Below are positions 43,119-53,490 of a DNA stretch of 57,846 bases, in pieces. The notes beneath the pieces were generated by a model. That model was given only the letters and a program-made list of their open reading frames with translations, ran no database searches and was not told the DNA's origin. Numbering within the stretch: the first letter of the stretch is position 1; each line of letters opens with the position of its first letter. A program made the translations under genes and the position numbers. The stretch is from JBMOGA01 sp049318625 (lineage in GTDB: Bacteria; Pseudomonadota; Alphaproteobacteria; Rhizobiales; Hyphomicrobiaceae), in NCBI GenBank assembly GCA_049318625.1, contig JBMOGA010000019.1, forward strand, positions 1 through 57,846, given 5' to 3'.

Positions 43119-43802
43119 CTACCCGCGCCCGCCGAAAATCGCGCTGCCGACGCGCACATACGTGGCTCCGAATTGCACGGCGGTCTCGAAGTCGGCGCTC
43201 ATGCCCATGCTGAGCTCCTTGACGCCGGCCTCCTCGGCGAGCTTCGCCAGGAGAGCGAAGTGCACGGCTGGCGCATCCTCGACAGGCGGAATGCACATCA
43301 GCCCGGCGATCTCCAGACCGAGCGACGTGCGGCAATGCGCGACGAACGCCACGGTCTCAGTCGGCGCGAGACCCGCCTTCTGCGCCTCCTCGCCGGTATT
43401 GACCTGAACGAGCAGCTTCGGGCGGCGGCCCTGGCGAACCATTTCCTCGCCGATCGCCGCCGCGATCTTGGGCCGGTCGATCGTGTGGATGACATCGAAG
43501 AGCTGCACCGCCTCTTTCGCCTTGTTCGACTGCAGCGGCCCGATCAGGTGCAACTCCATGTCCGGGAACCGCGCGCGCAGCTCGGGCCACTTTCCCTTCG
43601 CCTCCTGGACGCGGTTCTCGCCGAACACCCGGTGGCCGGCCTCGAGCACCGGCAGGATATCCGGAGCATCGAAGGTCTTGGAAACGGCGATCAGCGTCAC
43701 CGACGACGGTTCGCGTCCGACCTCCGCGGCGGCGGCAGCAATCCGCCGCACGATCTCGCGCAACCGGTGGGTGGGGCTCGATAGATCGGAATCATCGCTC
43801 AT
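43119..43802 (-). CDS. YggS family PLP homeostasis protein
   Basis: A 227-residue single-domain fold III TIM-barrel PLP protein (PLPBP/YggS). PLP-binding Lys lies in VTLIAVSKTFDAPDILPVLEAGHRVFGENRVQEAKGK; later LHLIGPLQSNKAKEAVQLFDVIHTIDR, VNTGEEAQKAGLAP and LSMGMSADFETAVQFGATYVRVGSAIFG. It regulates PLP supply and amino acid metabolism. Start at 43802; it is divergent from leuS with about 115 bases between starts. Confidence 0.96.
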   Translation of the reverse strand: MSDDSDLSSPTHRLREIVRRIAAAAAEVGREPSSVTLIAVSKTFDAPDILPVLEAGHRVFGENRVQEAKGKWPELRARFPDMELHLIGPLQSNKAKEAVQLFDVIHTIDRPKIAAAIGEEMVRQGRRPKLLVQVNTGEEAQKAGLAPTETVAFVAHCRTSLGLEIAGLMCIPPVEDAPAVHFALLAKLAEEAGVKELSMGMSADFETAVQFGATYVRVGSAIFGGRG

Positions 43803-43916
43803 GTGGTGTCCCTGCGCCGTCGAGACCGATCCCCGTTGCTTGACCGGCCAGCCGTTTCGGTGGTCATTACCGCGCCGGATCGATCGACACCAGAGAACCG
43901 CCCGAAGGCGACGCCC

Positions 43917-46553
43917 ATGGCCACCGAACGTTACAACGCGCCCGCCCGCGAAAAGCATTGGCAGAACGTGTGGGAAGAACGCGCGATCTTCCGCGCCGAC
44001 AACACCTCGGACCGGCCGAAGTCGTACGTCCTCGAGATGTTTCCCTACCCGTCCGGACGTATCCATATGGGGCACGTGCGGAACTACACGATGGGCGACG
44101 TGATCGCCCGCTACAAGCGCACCAAGGGCTTCAACGTCCTTCATCCCATGGGCTGGGACGCGTTCGGCATGCCCGCCGAGAATGCGGCGATGGAGCGTAA
44201 GACCCACCCGGCCAAGTGGACCTACGCCAATATCGACACCATGCGCAGCCAGCTCAAATCGATGGGTCTGTCCATCGACTGGAGCCGCGAGATCGCAACC
44301 TGCCACCCGAGCTACTACCGGCACCAGCAGAAGCTGTTCTTGGACATGTATGCGAAGGGCCTCGCCTACCGGAAGCAGTCGAAGGTCAATTGGGACCCCG
44401 TCGATCAGACCGTGCTGGCCAACGAGCAAGTGATCGACGGCCGCGGCTGGCGCTCCGGCGCCCTCGTCGAGCAGCGCGAACGCATGCAGTGGGCGTTCAA
44501 GATCACCGCCTACGCCGACGATCTGCTGGAAGCCTTGAAGTCGCTCGACAAATGGCCGGAGAAGGTGCGCCTCATGCAGGCGAACTGGATCGACCGCTCC
44601 GAGGGCCTGCAAGTGCGCTGGGCACTCGACACGGCGACCGCACCCAAGGGGTTCGACGAGCTCGAAATCTACACGACCCGGCCCGACACCCTGTTCGGGG
44701 CCTCCTTCATGGCGATCGCGCCCGACCATCCCCTGGCCAAGGCCGCGGCCGAGGCAGACCCGAAGCTCGCTGCCTTCTGCGACGAGTGCCGTCGCATGGG
44801 CACTTCGGTCGCCGAGCTCGAGACCGCCGAGAAGCTCGGCTACGACACCGGCATCCGCGCCGTGCACCCGTTCGACCCGACCTGGAAGCTGCCGGTCTAC
44901 GTCGCCAACTTCATTCTCATGGACTACGGCACCGGCGCCATCTTCGGCTGCCCGTCCGGTGACCAGCGCGATATCGAGTTCGCAAGAAAGTACGGCTTGC
45001 CGGTCATTCCGGTGGTCGCGCCGAAGGACGACGGCAAGCGCGGTGACGTCCTGGCCGCCATCGAGGCCGGCATCGCCTATACCGACGATGGCCTGATGAT
45101 CAATTCACGGTTCCTCGACGGGCTCGGCACCGACGCCGCGTTCGCCGAGGTCGCAACGCGCCTGGAAGCGGCCCGGCTCGCCGGCAAGCCCGTCGCAGCC
45201 CGCAAGATCAATTATCGCCTGCGCGACTGGGGCATTTCCCGCCAGCGCTACTGGGGCTGCCCGATACCGGTGATTCACTGCGACGCCTGCGGCACGGTTC
45301 CCGTGCCGCAGTCCGTGCTGCCGGTGGAGCTGCCCGACGACGCCACGTTCGACCAGCCGGGCAATCCGCTCGATCGCCACCCGACCTGGCGCCACGTCGC
45401 CTGTCCGAGCTGCGGCAAGCCCGCGCAGCGCGAAACGGACACCATGGACACCTTCGTCGACAGTTCCTGGTACTTCGTCCGCTTCACCGCGCCCGACGCC
45501 GACACGCCGGTCGACCGTGCCGCCGCGGCCTACTGGCTGCCCGTCGACCAGTACATCGGCGGCATCGAGCACGCGATTTTGCACCTTCTTTATTCGCGCT
45601 TTTTTACCCGCGCGATGCGTGACACCGGTCACCTCGACATCGCCGAGCCGTTCGGCGCGTTGTTCACGCAGGGCATGGTCATCCACGAGACCTACCGCGG
45701 CACCGCCGGCAACCTCGCCGGCCAATGGCTCTCGCCGGCCGAGATCCGTATCGAGGGCGAAGGCCCGGCGCGGACCGCCATCCACATCGACAGCGGTACC
45801 GCGGTCGAGATCGGCTCCATCGAAAAGATGTCGAAGTCGAAGCGGAACACCGTCGATCCCGACGATATCATCGGCCACTACGGCGCCGACTGCGCGCGCT
45901 GGTTCATGCTGTCCGACAGCCCCCCCGAGCGCGACGTGCAATGGACCGAGGCCGGTGTGCAGGGCGCAGGCCGTTTCATCCAGCGCATCTGGCGCCTGGT
46001 CGACGATGTGGCCGACCGCAATATCCCATCCGGCATGCCCCGCCCCGAGAACTTCGGTCCGGAAGCCGAAACGTTGCGGCGGGCCGCGCACAAGGCGCTG
46101 CACCGGGTGGCCCAGAGCATCGAGGCGCTCCGCTTCAACGTGGCCGTTGCTCAGATCTACGAATTCACGTCAGAGTTGCAGAGCGCACTCCAGAAGTCGG
46201 GATCGGGCCTCGAGTGGGCGACACGCGAGGCGACCGAAATGCTCGTGCAGATGATCGGCCCGATGATGCCGCACCTGGGGGAGGAATGCTGGGCGCGGCT
46301 CGGCTACAACACCCTCTTGGCCGATCAGCGGTGGCCGGAGGCCGAGTCGGCCCTTCTCGTTGACGATACGATCACCGTTGCCGTACAGGTGAATGGCAAG
46401 CGACGGGACGAGTTGACGATTTCCCGCAACGCCGGACAAGCGGAGCTCGAGGCGGCAGCGTTGGCGCTGGAGCCTGTGATCCGGGCGATCGAGGGGCGGC
46501 CCGTCAAGAAAGTGATCGTGGTGCCGCAGAGGATCGTGAATGTCGTTGTCTGA
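43917..46553 (+). CDS. leuS: Leucyl-tRNA synthetase
   Basis: An 878-residue class I synthetase. HIGH motif is PYPSGRIHMGHVRNYTMGD, KMSKS is KMSKSKRNTVDP, and the connective editing domain runs from about residue 220 to 420. Zinc-binding CDACG (about residue 455) and CPSCGKPAQRE are present. The end reads VIVVPQRIVNVVV. Start at 43917 (MATERYNAPAREKHWQNVW) fits the family; the frame is open upstream without homology. Its 3' end overlaps the lptE start by 14 bases. Confidence 0.98.
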   Translation: MATERYNAPAREKHWQNVWEERAIFRADNTSDRPKSYVLEMFPYPSGRIHMGHVRNYTMGDVIARYKRTKGFNVLHPMGWDAFGMPAENAAMERKTHPAKWTYANIDTMRSQLKSMGLSIDWSREIATCHPSYYRHQQKLFLDMYAKGLAYRKQSKVNWDPVDQTVLANEQVIDGRGWRSGALVEQRERMQWAFKITAYADDLLEALKSLDKWPEKVRLMQANWIDRSEGLQVRWALDTATAPKGFDELEIYTTRPDTLFGASFMAIAPDHPLAKAAAEADPKLAAFCDECRRMGTSVAELETAEKLGYDTGIRAVHPFDPTWKLPVYVANFILMDYGTGAIFGCPSGDQRDIEFARKYGLPVIPVVAPKDDGKRGDVLAAIEAGIAYTDDGLMINSRFLDGLGTDAAFAEVATRLEAARLAGKPVAARKINYRLRDWGISRQRYWGCPIPVIHCDACGTVPVPQSVLPVELPDDATFDQPGNPLDRHPTWRHVACPSCGKPAQRETDTMDTFVDSSWYFVRFTAPDADTPVDRAAAAYWLPVDQYIGGIEHAILHLLYSRFFTRAMRDTGHLDIAEPFGALFTQGMVIHETYRGTAGNLAGQWLSPAEIRIEGEGPARTAIHIDSGTAVEIGSIEKMSKSKRNTVDPDDIIGHYGADCARWFMLSDSPPERDVQWTEAGVQGAGRFIQRIWRLVDDVADRNIPSGMPRPENFGPEAETLRRAAHKALHRVAQSIEALRFNVAVAQIYEFTSELQSALQKSGSGLEWATREATEMLVQMIGPMMPHLGEECWARLGYNTLLADQRWPEAESALLVDDTITVAVQVNGKRRDELTISRNAGQAELEAAALALEPVIRAIEGRPVKKVIVVPQRIVNVVV

Positions 46554-47082
46554 GACGCTCACGCACTCCAGGTCTTTTGGTCTCGTTTTGGCGGCAACTG
46601 CGGCCCTCTTTGTCGTGGGTTGCACCGACGGCTCGGGCTTCCGGCCGGTCTACGGCAGCATGGGCGTGTCGGCCACCGTCGACGCCAAGCTGGCCCAGGT
46701 CGAAATGGTCACCATTCCCGGCCGTGTCGGTCAGCGCATCCGCAACGAACTGATCTTCCAGGCGACCGGCGGCGACCGCGCTGCGCCGGCCGCCTACCGG
46801 CTCGAAGTGGTGATCAAGGAATCGCTGACATCGACGCTGGTTGAAAAGGACGGCGACGCGCTCAGCCAGATCTATAACCTCGACGCCAATTTCCGCCTGA
46901 TCAACATCGCCGACAATCGCGTGTTGATGCAGGGCACCAGCTTCGGCCGCGCCGGCTTCGAGCGGTATGCCTCGGTGCTCGCCAACGTGCGAGCCAAGGA
47001 GGACGCCGAGAACCGCGCCGCCAAGACCGTTGCGACCGACATCAAGGGCCGCCTCGCCGCGTTCCTGTCGCGACCCGCGTGA
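46540..47082 (+). CDS. lptE: LPS assembly lipoprotein LptE
   Basis: A 180-residue lipoprotein. The signal peptide ends in a lipobox VVGC with lipidated Cys28, then TDGSGFRPVYGSMGVSATVDAKLAQVEMVTIPGRVGQRIRNELIFQATG, which is diagnostic for LptE, and a helical C-terminus (VRAKEDAENRAAKTVATDIKGRLAAFLS). It plugs LptD in the outer membrane. It overlaps leuS and precedes holA by 18 bases: the common leuS-lptE-holA operon. Confidence 0.95.
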   Translation: MSLSETLTHSRSFGLVLAATAALFVVGCTDGSGFRPVYGSMGVSATVDAKLAQVEMVTIPGRVGQRIRNELIFQATGGDRAAPAAYRLEVVIKESLTSTLVEKDGDALSQIYNLDANFRLINIADNRVLMQGTSFGRAGFERYASVLANVRAKEDAENRAAKTVATDIKGRLAAFLSRPA

Positions 47083-47100
47083 GATAGGCTCACGAGCGCT

Positions 47101-48129
47101 GTGGTTGCCGTCAAGCATCATCAGGCCGACTCCTACCTCGAGAAGATCGACCGCCGCATCAACGCGATCCTGCTGTTCGGGCCCGACGAGGGCCTGATCG
47201 GGGAACGGGCCAAGAAGGCCGCGGAGCGTCTGGCTGCACGCGAAACGCCACCCGGTGAGATCATTCGCATCGAGGATCTCGATCTCGAGAGCGATCCCGA
47301 GCGCCTCGACAACGCGTTGAAGACCATCCCCATGTTCGGCGGCCGCCAGGTGGTACGCACCACCGCTAGCCGGCGTGTCAACGCCCCGTTGCTGAAAGCC
47401 CTCGTCGAAGGCCCCATGGAAGGGTGTCTGGTCGTAGAAGCCGGCAATCTCAAGCGGGATGATGCGCTGCGGCTGCTATTCGAGAAGGCGCCCAATGCCG
47501 CCGCCCTGGCCAGTTACGCCGACGAAGCAGCCAATATCGACCAGCTTGTCGCAGAGGTTATGACGGCCCATGGCCTGACCATCGGACCGGAAGCCCGCCA
47601 GGCTCTAGCCGCGCGACTGGGCGCCGACCGGGCCATGAGTCGCGGCGAAGTGGAAAAGCTCGCGTTGTATGTCGGCAGCGGCCATGTCGAAATCGAGCAC
47701 ATAGACGCGATCGTTGGCGACGCGTCCGAGTTGGCGGTAGAGCGCGTCGTCGCGGCGGCATTGGCCGGCAGGACAACGCGGGCCATCGAAGAGCTGGATC
47801 GCGCCGTCGCCGGTGGCGAGACCGCCCAGTCCATCATCGGCGCCATGCAGCGTCAGCTGACCCGTCTCCACAAGCTGCGGGCTGAGGTCGACAATGGTCG
47901 TAGCATCGACGAAGTGATGCGCCAGCAGCGACCGCCGCTCCCGATCGCGGCGCAACGCGAGACTGAAACACAGGTGCGCGCCTGGACCTTGCCGCGGCTG
48001 ACCGCAGCCGTCGAGCGCGGGGCCTATTATTCCGCCCGCTCGCGCCAGACCGGCGCCCCGGACGACCTGCTCGCCGAACGCCTCGTCCTTGAGATCGCGA
48101 GCCGGGCCACGCAAGGCCGCCGCGCATAG
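47101..48129 (+). CDS. holA: DNA polymerase III subunit delta
   Basis: A 342-residue clamp-loader subunit that opens the beta clamp. The N-terminal AAA-like domain has NAILLFGPDEGLIGERAKKAAERL; the middle has KTIPMFGGRQVVRTTASRRVNAPLLKAL; the C-terminal collar domain has AIIGAMQRQLTRLHKLRAEVDNG and LTAAVERGAYYSARSRQTGAPDDLLAERLVLEIA. The start is a GTG at 47101, 18 bases after lptE. Length is typical. Confidence 0.95.
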   Translation: MVAVKHHQADSYLEKIDRRINAILLFGPDEGLIGERAKKAAERLAARETPPGEIIRIEDLDLESDPERLDNALKTIPMFGGRQVVRTTASRRVNAPLLKALVEGPMEGCLVVEAGNLKRDDALRLLFEKAPNAAALASYADEAANIDQLVAEVMTAHGLTIGPEARQALAARLGADRAMSRGEVEKLALYVGSGHVEIEHIDAIVGDASELAVERVVAAALAGRTTRAIEELDRAVAGGETAQSIIGAMQRQLTRLHKLRAEVDNGRSIDEVMRQQRPPLPIAAQRETETQVRAWTLPRLTAAVERGAYYSARSRQTGAPDDLLAERLVLEIASRATQGRRA

Positions 48130-48206
48130 GTCTGGACCGCGCCAAAGGGCGCGTTGCCGCCGTCCGTATCGCCCCTATGATGCGCCGCAACGCGAAAGGG
48201 AGACCC

Positions 48207-49202
48207 ATGACCGAGCCACTCTACGACGTCGTCGCGATCGGCAATGCCATCGTCGATATTCTGGGACGCTGCGATGATGACTTCCTGGCCAAGCATGGTG
48301 CCTCCAAAGGCCACATGCGCCTCGTCGACGAAGTCACCATCGCCACGCTTTACGCCGGCATGGGACCGGGCGTCGAGATCTCCGGTGGATCGGCCGCCAA
48401 CACCGTGGTCGGCGTCTCCTCCCTCGGCGGCCGCTGCGCCTTCATCGGCAAGGTCTCCGACGACGAGTTCGGCCGCATCTTCGGTCACGATATCCGCGCC
48501 GCCGGCGTGATCTTCCGCACCCCCCCTGCCAAGGGCGGCGCCCCCACCGCTCGGTCCTTGATCCTCGTGACGCCCGATGGCCAGCGCACCATGAACACTT
48601 TTCTCGGCGTCAGCCCCGAGCTCGGTTCCGGCGAGGTCGACCCCGCACTGGTCGCCGCAGCAAAGGTCGTCTACCTCGAAGGCTACTTGTTCGACCGGCC
48701 GGAAGCCAAGGAAGCCTTCCATCAGGCGGCGGAGACCGCCAACAACGCCGGCCGCGAGGTCGCCCTGACGTTGTCGGACGGATTCTGCGTCGACCGCCAC
48801 CGCGGCGAATTTCTCGACCTGATCCGCACCCGCGTCTCGATCCTGTTCGCCAACGAGAGTGAGATTACCTCACTCTACCAAACGGACAAGTTCGACGAGG
48901 CCGTCCGCCGCGTCCGCAACGACGCCAAACTCGCCATTCTCACCCGCAGCGCCGCCGGTGCGGCGATCGTACATGGCGAGGATTCATTGACCGTACCCGC
49001 CGATCCGATAACGGAGGTCGTCGACACGACCGGCGCTGGTGATCTGTATGCAGCCGGTTTCCTCTACGGCTATACCAACGGCCTCGGACTGCAGACATCG
49101 GCCCGTCTCGGCGCGCTCGCTGCAGCCGAGATCATATCTCATGTGGGTGCTCGTCCGTTGACGCCTCTTGCGAAGCTCGCGCAATCCCGCGGCCTTCTCT
49201 AG
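48207..49202 (+). CDS. Adenosine kinase-like PfkB family sugar kinase
   Basis: A 331-residue PfkB-family kinase. The N-terminal DVVAIGNAIVDILGR and GGSAANTVVGVSSLGGRCAFIGKVSDDEFGRIF, and the C-terminal DTTGAGDLYAAGFLYGYTNGL with the catalytic Asp are intact. Alphaproteobacterial proteins like this are usually named adenosine kinase; other nucleoside or sugar substrates are possible. Start 48207 has AAAGGGAG upstream. A terminator follows at 49242. Confidence 0.92.
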   Translation: MTEPLYDVVAIGNAIVDILGRCDDDFLAKHGASKGHMRLVDEVTIATLYAGMGPGVEISGGSAANTVVGVSSLGGRCAFIGKVSDDEFGRIFGHDIRAAGVIFRTPPAKGGAPTARSLILVTPDGQRTMNTFLGVSPELGSGEVDPALVAAAKVVYLEGYLFDRPEAKEAFHQAAETANNAGREVALTLSDGFCVDRHRGEFLDLIRTRVSILFANESEITSLYQTDKFDEAVRRVRNDAKLAILTRSAAGAAIVHGEDSLTVPADPITEVVDTTGAGDLYAAGFLYGYTNGLGLQTSARLGALAAAEIISHVGARPLTPLAKLAQSRGLL

Positions 49203-49241
49203 ACCACCGCACCACCTCTTCTTTTTATTGCGCAAAGAGCG

Positions 49242-49277
49242 AAAGCAGAGAACAAAACCAGACTTTCTCTGCTTTTT
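49242..49277 (+). terminator. Intrinsic terminator after the PfkB kinase gene
   Basis: AAAGCAGAGAA (49242-49252), 12-base loop, TTCTCTGCTTT (49265-49275), an 11-bp stem ending in a five-T run. The surrounding 49203-49399 stretch is clearly more AT-rich than the rest of the window. Confidence 0.8.
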
Positions 49278-49399
49278 CGCCACTATTTCCCCTGCAACTC
49301 TGAAAAATCGCATTCAATCCAATTTATTATCCCTGGAAGTTCAACGCGAATATCACATCATGAGGTTCAGCACCCGAATCAATTCCAGCGAGAGCCCGC

Positions 49400-50143
49400 G
49401 TGAGCCTTGCCATGACTCAGATGATCCACCCGCGGCGTGGCCGCCCGAAAGGGTCCGGCATTGACGACCGTCCGAAACTTCGTGAGATTGCGGCGATCAT
49501 CGCCAATCAACCAGAGATCCGTCCCACCACCGCCATCAAGCTCCTCGGTGAGAACGATCCGTCGGTCATCCGCCGACTGAGGGATAAGTTCCACGCGATG
49601 CAGGGAGAGTTGATGGCCGAGATGCGCCGTCCGGCTCCCCCGAATGAAAAGCCGGTTGCGGAAAGAAAAGAGACCGCCGCCGCGCCTACGGTTGCTCCAG
49701 TTACCCCGGTGCCGCTGCCGGCCAAGGCAGCCGCTCCGCTGGTCCAACATGAACTCGCGCAACTGGCCGACGCCACAGCGGCGACCCTCGCGTCTATCGC
49801 AGAAACAACCATCGAAACGGCCTTCCAGAAGACGATCAGTGAGGCCGGTTCCATCACGGACACGCACGCAGCCCGGATGGCCGACATCCAGCGCGAAATG
49901 CGCTTGAACCAGGCCGAAGACTGGCCGGACCCAAACTCGAGCCCCTACGACACGCTGGTCGGTCTGACCATCGAGGCCACCGTCAATGCCATCGAGCAGC
50001 AGATGCGGATCTGCGAGCAGGTGTTCAAGATCCCGACGGTCGCGATGATGGTCCGCAATCAGATCGCCGTCAGCGAAGCTCTCATGAACATCGCCTGCTC
50101 GGCCATGCGCGCAAATCGCTCGCTCGCGGCCGCCGCGGCCTGA
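49400..50143 (+). CDS. Hypothetical protein with N-terminal HTH-like region
   Basis: A 247-residue protein. The N-terminus has an AT-hook-like PRRGRPKGSG followed by a helical unit REIAAIIANQPEIRPTTAIKLLG and DPSVIRRLRDKF, probably DNA-binding. A Pro/Ala-rich linker (75-110) leads to a long helical C-terminal half, with LTIEATVNAIEQQMRICEQVFKIP and AVSEALMNIACSAMRANRS, which recalls phasin-like coiled helices. No family is certain. GTG start at 49400; an ATG at 49412 is also possible. The long AT-rich leader and own terminator indicate independent transcription. Confidence 0.7.
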   Translation: MSLAMTQMIHPRRGRPKGSGIDDRPKLREIAAIIANQPEIRPTTAIKLLGENDPSVIRRLRDKFHAMQGELMAEMRRPAPPNEKPVAERKETAAAPTVAPVTPVPLPAKAAAPLVQHELAQLADATAATLASIAETTIETAFQKTISEAGSITDTHAARMADIQREMRLNQAEDWPDPNSSPYDTLVGLTIEATVNAIEQQMRICEQVFKIPTVAMMVRNQIAVSEALMNIACSAMRANRSLAAAAA

Positions 50144-50171
50144 CCCCTTTTCCGAACCCAGAGCACTGATT

Positions 50172-50202
50172 GAGCCGCCCGTGCGAGGCGGCTCTTTTTT
50201 TT
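50172..50202 (+). terminator. Intrinsic terminator of the 49400-50143 gene
   Basis: GAGCCGCC, loop CGTGCGA, GGCGGCTC, then eight T (50195-50202). The T-run abuts the stop codon of convergent coaA. Confidence 0.92.
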
Positions 50203-51154
50203 ACAGCTTCCGCAACGCCACGCTTTCGATGCGATGATCGCCGCCCTTTTTCAGGATCAGGCGGGCTCGCCGGCGGGTCGGCAGGATGTTTTCCTCGAGA
50301 TTGCGCAGATTGATCGTCCGCCAGATCTCGAGCGCGCGCGCTTCAGCCGCCTCCAGCGACAAGCTCGCGTAGCGATGGAAGTAGGCACCGGGATCTCGGA
50401 AGGCCGTATTGCGGAGCTTCATGAAACGGGTCACGTACCATTTCTCGATCTGCGCCGGATCGGCGTCGATGTAGATCGAAAAGTCGAAGAAGTCGGATAC
50501 GAACGGTATCGCTTCGCCATCGCGCGGCATTCGGGCCGGTTGCAGCACGTTGAGACCCTCCACGATGAGGATGTCCGGACACTCCACCACCGTGCGCTGC
50601 CCCGGTATCACGTCGTAGTGGAAGTGCGAATAGATCGGCGCCTCGACGGGTGACTTGCCGGACTTCACATCGGCCAGGAAATTCAGTAGCCGCGCCGTAT
50701 CGAAGCTTTCCGGGAAGCCCTTGCGATTCATGATGCCGCGCCGCTCGAGCTCGGAGTTCGGCAGCAGGAAGCCATCGGTGGTGACGAGGTCGACCCGCGG
50801 ATGATCGGGCCACCGCGCGAGCAGCGCGCGCAACACGCGGGCCGTCGTACTCTTCCCGACCGCTACTGATCCGGCGACTCCGAGAATGAACGGCACCCGC
50901 CCATCGTGACGTCCCAAAAACGTGGAGGTCACCGCGTGAAGGTCCTGCGCGGCGGAGACATACAGATTCAATAGTCGCGACATCGGGAGGTAGATCTGCT
51001 CGACCTCCTCCATCGACAACTCGTCGATCAGACCGGACAAGGTCTCGAGATCGCGCGGCACCAGAGTCATCGGGGTATCGGCCCGAAGCTTTGCCCACTC
51101 GTCACGAGTGAACATTCGGTAGGGCGAGAACTGAATGGATGACCGGTAGGGCAT
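50201..51154 (-). CDS. coaA: Type I pantothenate kinase
   Basis: The 317-residue CoaA catalyses the first step of coenzyme A synthesis. Walker A is FILGVAGSVAVGKSTTARVL; substrate and regulatory segments VTTDGFLLPNSELERRGIMNRKGFPESFD, SHFHYDVIPG, ILIVEGLNVLQ and FDFSIYIDADPAQIEKWYVTRFMKLR follow. The ending NLEENILPTRRRARLILKKGGDH is standard. hisE is just upstream on the same strand, as is usual in alphaproteobacteria. Confidence 0.97.
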   Translation of the reverse strand: MPYRSSIQFSPYRMFTRDEWAKLRADTPMTLVPRDLETLSGLIDELSMEEVEQIYLPMSRLLNLYVSAAQDLHAVTSTFLGRHDGRVPFILGVAGSVAVGKSTTARVLRALLARWPDHPRVDLVTTDGFLLPNSELERRGIMNRKGFPESFDTARLLNFLADVKSGKSPVEAPIYSHFHYDVIPGQRTVVECPDILIVEGLNVLQPARMPRDGEAIPFVSDFFDFSIYIDADPAQIEKWYVTRFMKLRNTAFRDPGAYFHRYASLSLEAAEARALEIWRTINLRNLEENILPTRRRARLILKKGGDHRIESVALRKL

Positions 51155-51203
51155 TTGACCTGGCGTGTTTCGGTCCGAGGACACACTTCCGCTCGACGGC
51201 ACC

Positions 51204-51530
51204 TTAGCCTGGCGAGGAGCGCGCCGACTTTTCAGCAATCCCGGACGTACCCATCCGACCTTCAAGTTTGGCCAGCACCCGATCGAGCCCGACCCGGCGC
51301 GACTCCAACAGCACCATGAGGTGATACAGGAGGTCCGCGGCCTCGTTCGCCAGCGCTTCGTCGTTCTCGGAAAGCGCCGCGATGATCGTCTCGGTCGCTT
51401 CTTCGCCGAGCTTCTTGGCACACTTGGCGGTGCCGGCATCCAGGAGTTGACGGGTGTACGACGCATCGGCCTTGGCCGCGCGCCGCGCCGCGATGAGCGC
51501 TGCCAGCCGATCGATGACGGTCACGTCCAT
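51204..51530 (-). CDS. hisE: Phosphoribosyl-ATP pyrophosphatase
   Basis: A 108-residue MazG-type pyrophosphohydrolase, second step of histidine synthesis. The metal-binding helices are KLGEEATETIIAAL and NEAADLLYHLMVLLESRRV. The start at 51530 (MDVTVIDRLAALIAARRAA) is family-like. In many alphaproteobacteria it closes the hisBHAFE-coaA order; here it kept coaA but lies about 28 kb from hisF. Confidence 0.95.
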   Translation of the reverse strand: MDVTVIDRLAALIAARRAAKADASYTRQLLDAGTAKCAKKLGEEATETIIAALSENDEALANEAADLLYHLMVLLESRRVGLDRVLAKLEGRMGTSGIAEKSARSSPG

Positions 51531-51664
51531 GGTCTGCTTGCCTCGAAACAGGCAGCCGGTCCCCTCGGCCGGATGCCGGAGATCCCGCCCGCGCAAGGCG
51601 GCACTCCACCAACTGCCGGACCACGCGTCAAGCCAGACCAAGGCGTCGAGCCTTTGGCAGCACC

Positions 51665-52555
51665 CTACCCGTTGTTGGCGTTGGCGCCCACGAGCCGCAT
51701 CCGGATGTACTCGAGCTGATCGAAATTGCCGTACTTGATCATCAGGACTCCGCTCTCTCCGGAGCCGCGCTTGATCTCGACCTTGAGACCCAGTGAGTCC
51801 GCCAGCTCCTTTTCGAAGGCCCGCGTATCGGCATCCTTTTCGCGCTTGCGCCCGGTGCTGCCTTCCTCGCCGATCGGCACCTGGACCAGCGCCTCGACCT
51901 CTCGCACGTTGAGATCGTTGTCGATGATCCGCTGTGCCAGCTGCTCGGCGTCGTCCCGCCCGACCAACGCCCGCGCATGCCCCGCCGTCAACCGGCCCTG
52001 CTGCACGAAGGCCTGCACAGTCTCGGGCAGCTTGAGCAGTCGCAGCGTGTTGGCCAGATGGCTCCGGCTCTTGCCGATCACCTCGGCCAGCTTGTCCTGC
52101 GTGTAGCTGAACCGCTCAATCAGGTCGCGATAGCCGGTCGCCTCCTCGATTGCGTTGAGGTCGGCACGCTGCACGTTCTCGATGATGGCGAGTTCGAGAA
52201 CTTCCTGGTCGCCGAGCTCGCGCACGATGACCGGAACCATATGCAGCCCGGCCTTCATGGCCGCACGCCAGCGGCGCTCGCCGGCGACGATCTCGAAAGC
52301 GCTCCCGGCAGCCGGATCCGGCCTCACGATGATCGGCTGCACCAAACCCTTCTGGCGGATCGATTCTGCCAGCTCGGCGAGCTCCTCGTCGCGGAAGTCC
52401 TTCCGCGGATTGAGCCGCCCCGCCCGGATCTGATCGATGGCGACGACCCGCTGTTCGCCCTCCGGTGGCAGGCGCGGCTGCGCCAACACCGGCTCTCCGA
52501 TCAGCGAGGCGAGCCCGCGGCCCAACCGGCTCCTTTGCATGGGTGTCGCCGACAT
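51665..52555 (-). CDS. parB: Chromosome partitioning protein ParB
   Basis: A 296-residue ParB/Spo0J. The N-terminus has SRLGRGLASLIGE, the ParB/Srx domain holds the CTPase motif GERRWRAAMKAG, and a central HTH (YTQDKLAEVIGKSRSHLANTLRLLKLPE) recognises parS; the C-terminus (FDQLEYIRMRL) dimerises. Two parS-like palindromes are found at 54094 and 56239. It is downstream of parA, 66 bases apart. Confidence 0.97.
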   Translation of the reverse strand: MSATPMQRSRLGRGLASLIGEPVLAQPRLPPEGEQRVVAIDQIRAGRLNPRKDFRDEELAELAESIRQKGLVQPIIVRPDPAAGSAFEIVAGERRWRAAMKAGLHMVPVIVRELGDQEVLELAIIENVQRADLNAIEEATGYRDLIERFSYTQDKLAEVIGKSRSHLANTLRLLKLPETVQAFVQQGRLTAGHARALVGRDDAEQLAQRIIDNDLNVREVEALVQVPIGEEGSTGRKREKDADTRAFEKELADSLGLKVEIKRGSGESGVLMIKYGNFDQLEYIRMRLVGANANNG

Positions 52556-52621
52556 GATGTTTTCTTGTTGCTCCCCGAACGACGCGACACGTTGCTTCCC
52601 GAAGACCGCCCGACGCAGAAA

Positions 52622-53455
<834 letters not shown>

Positions 53456-53490
53456 CGGTTTCCCTCCGTCATGGTCGAGGACGCACCGGC

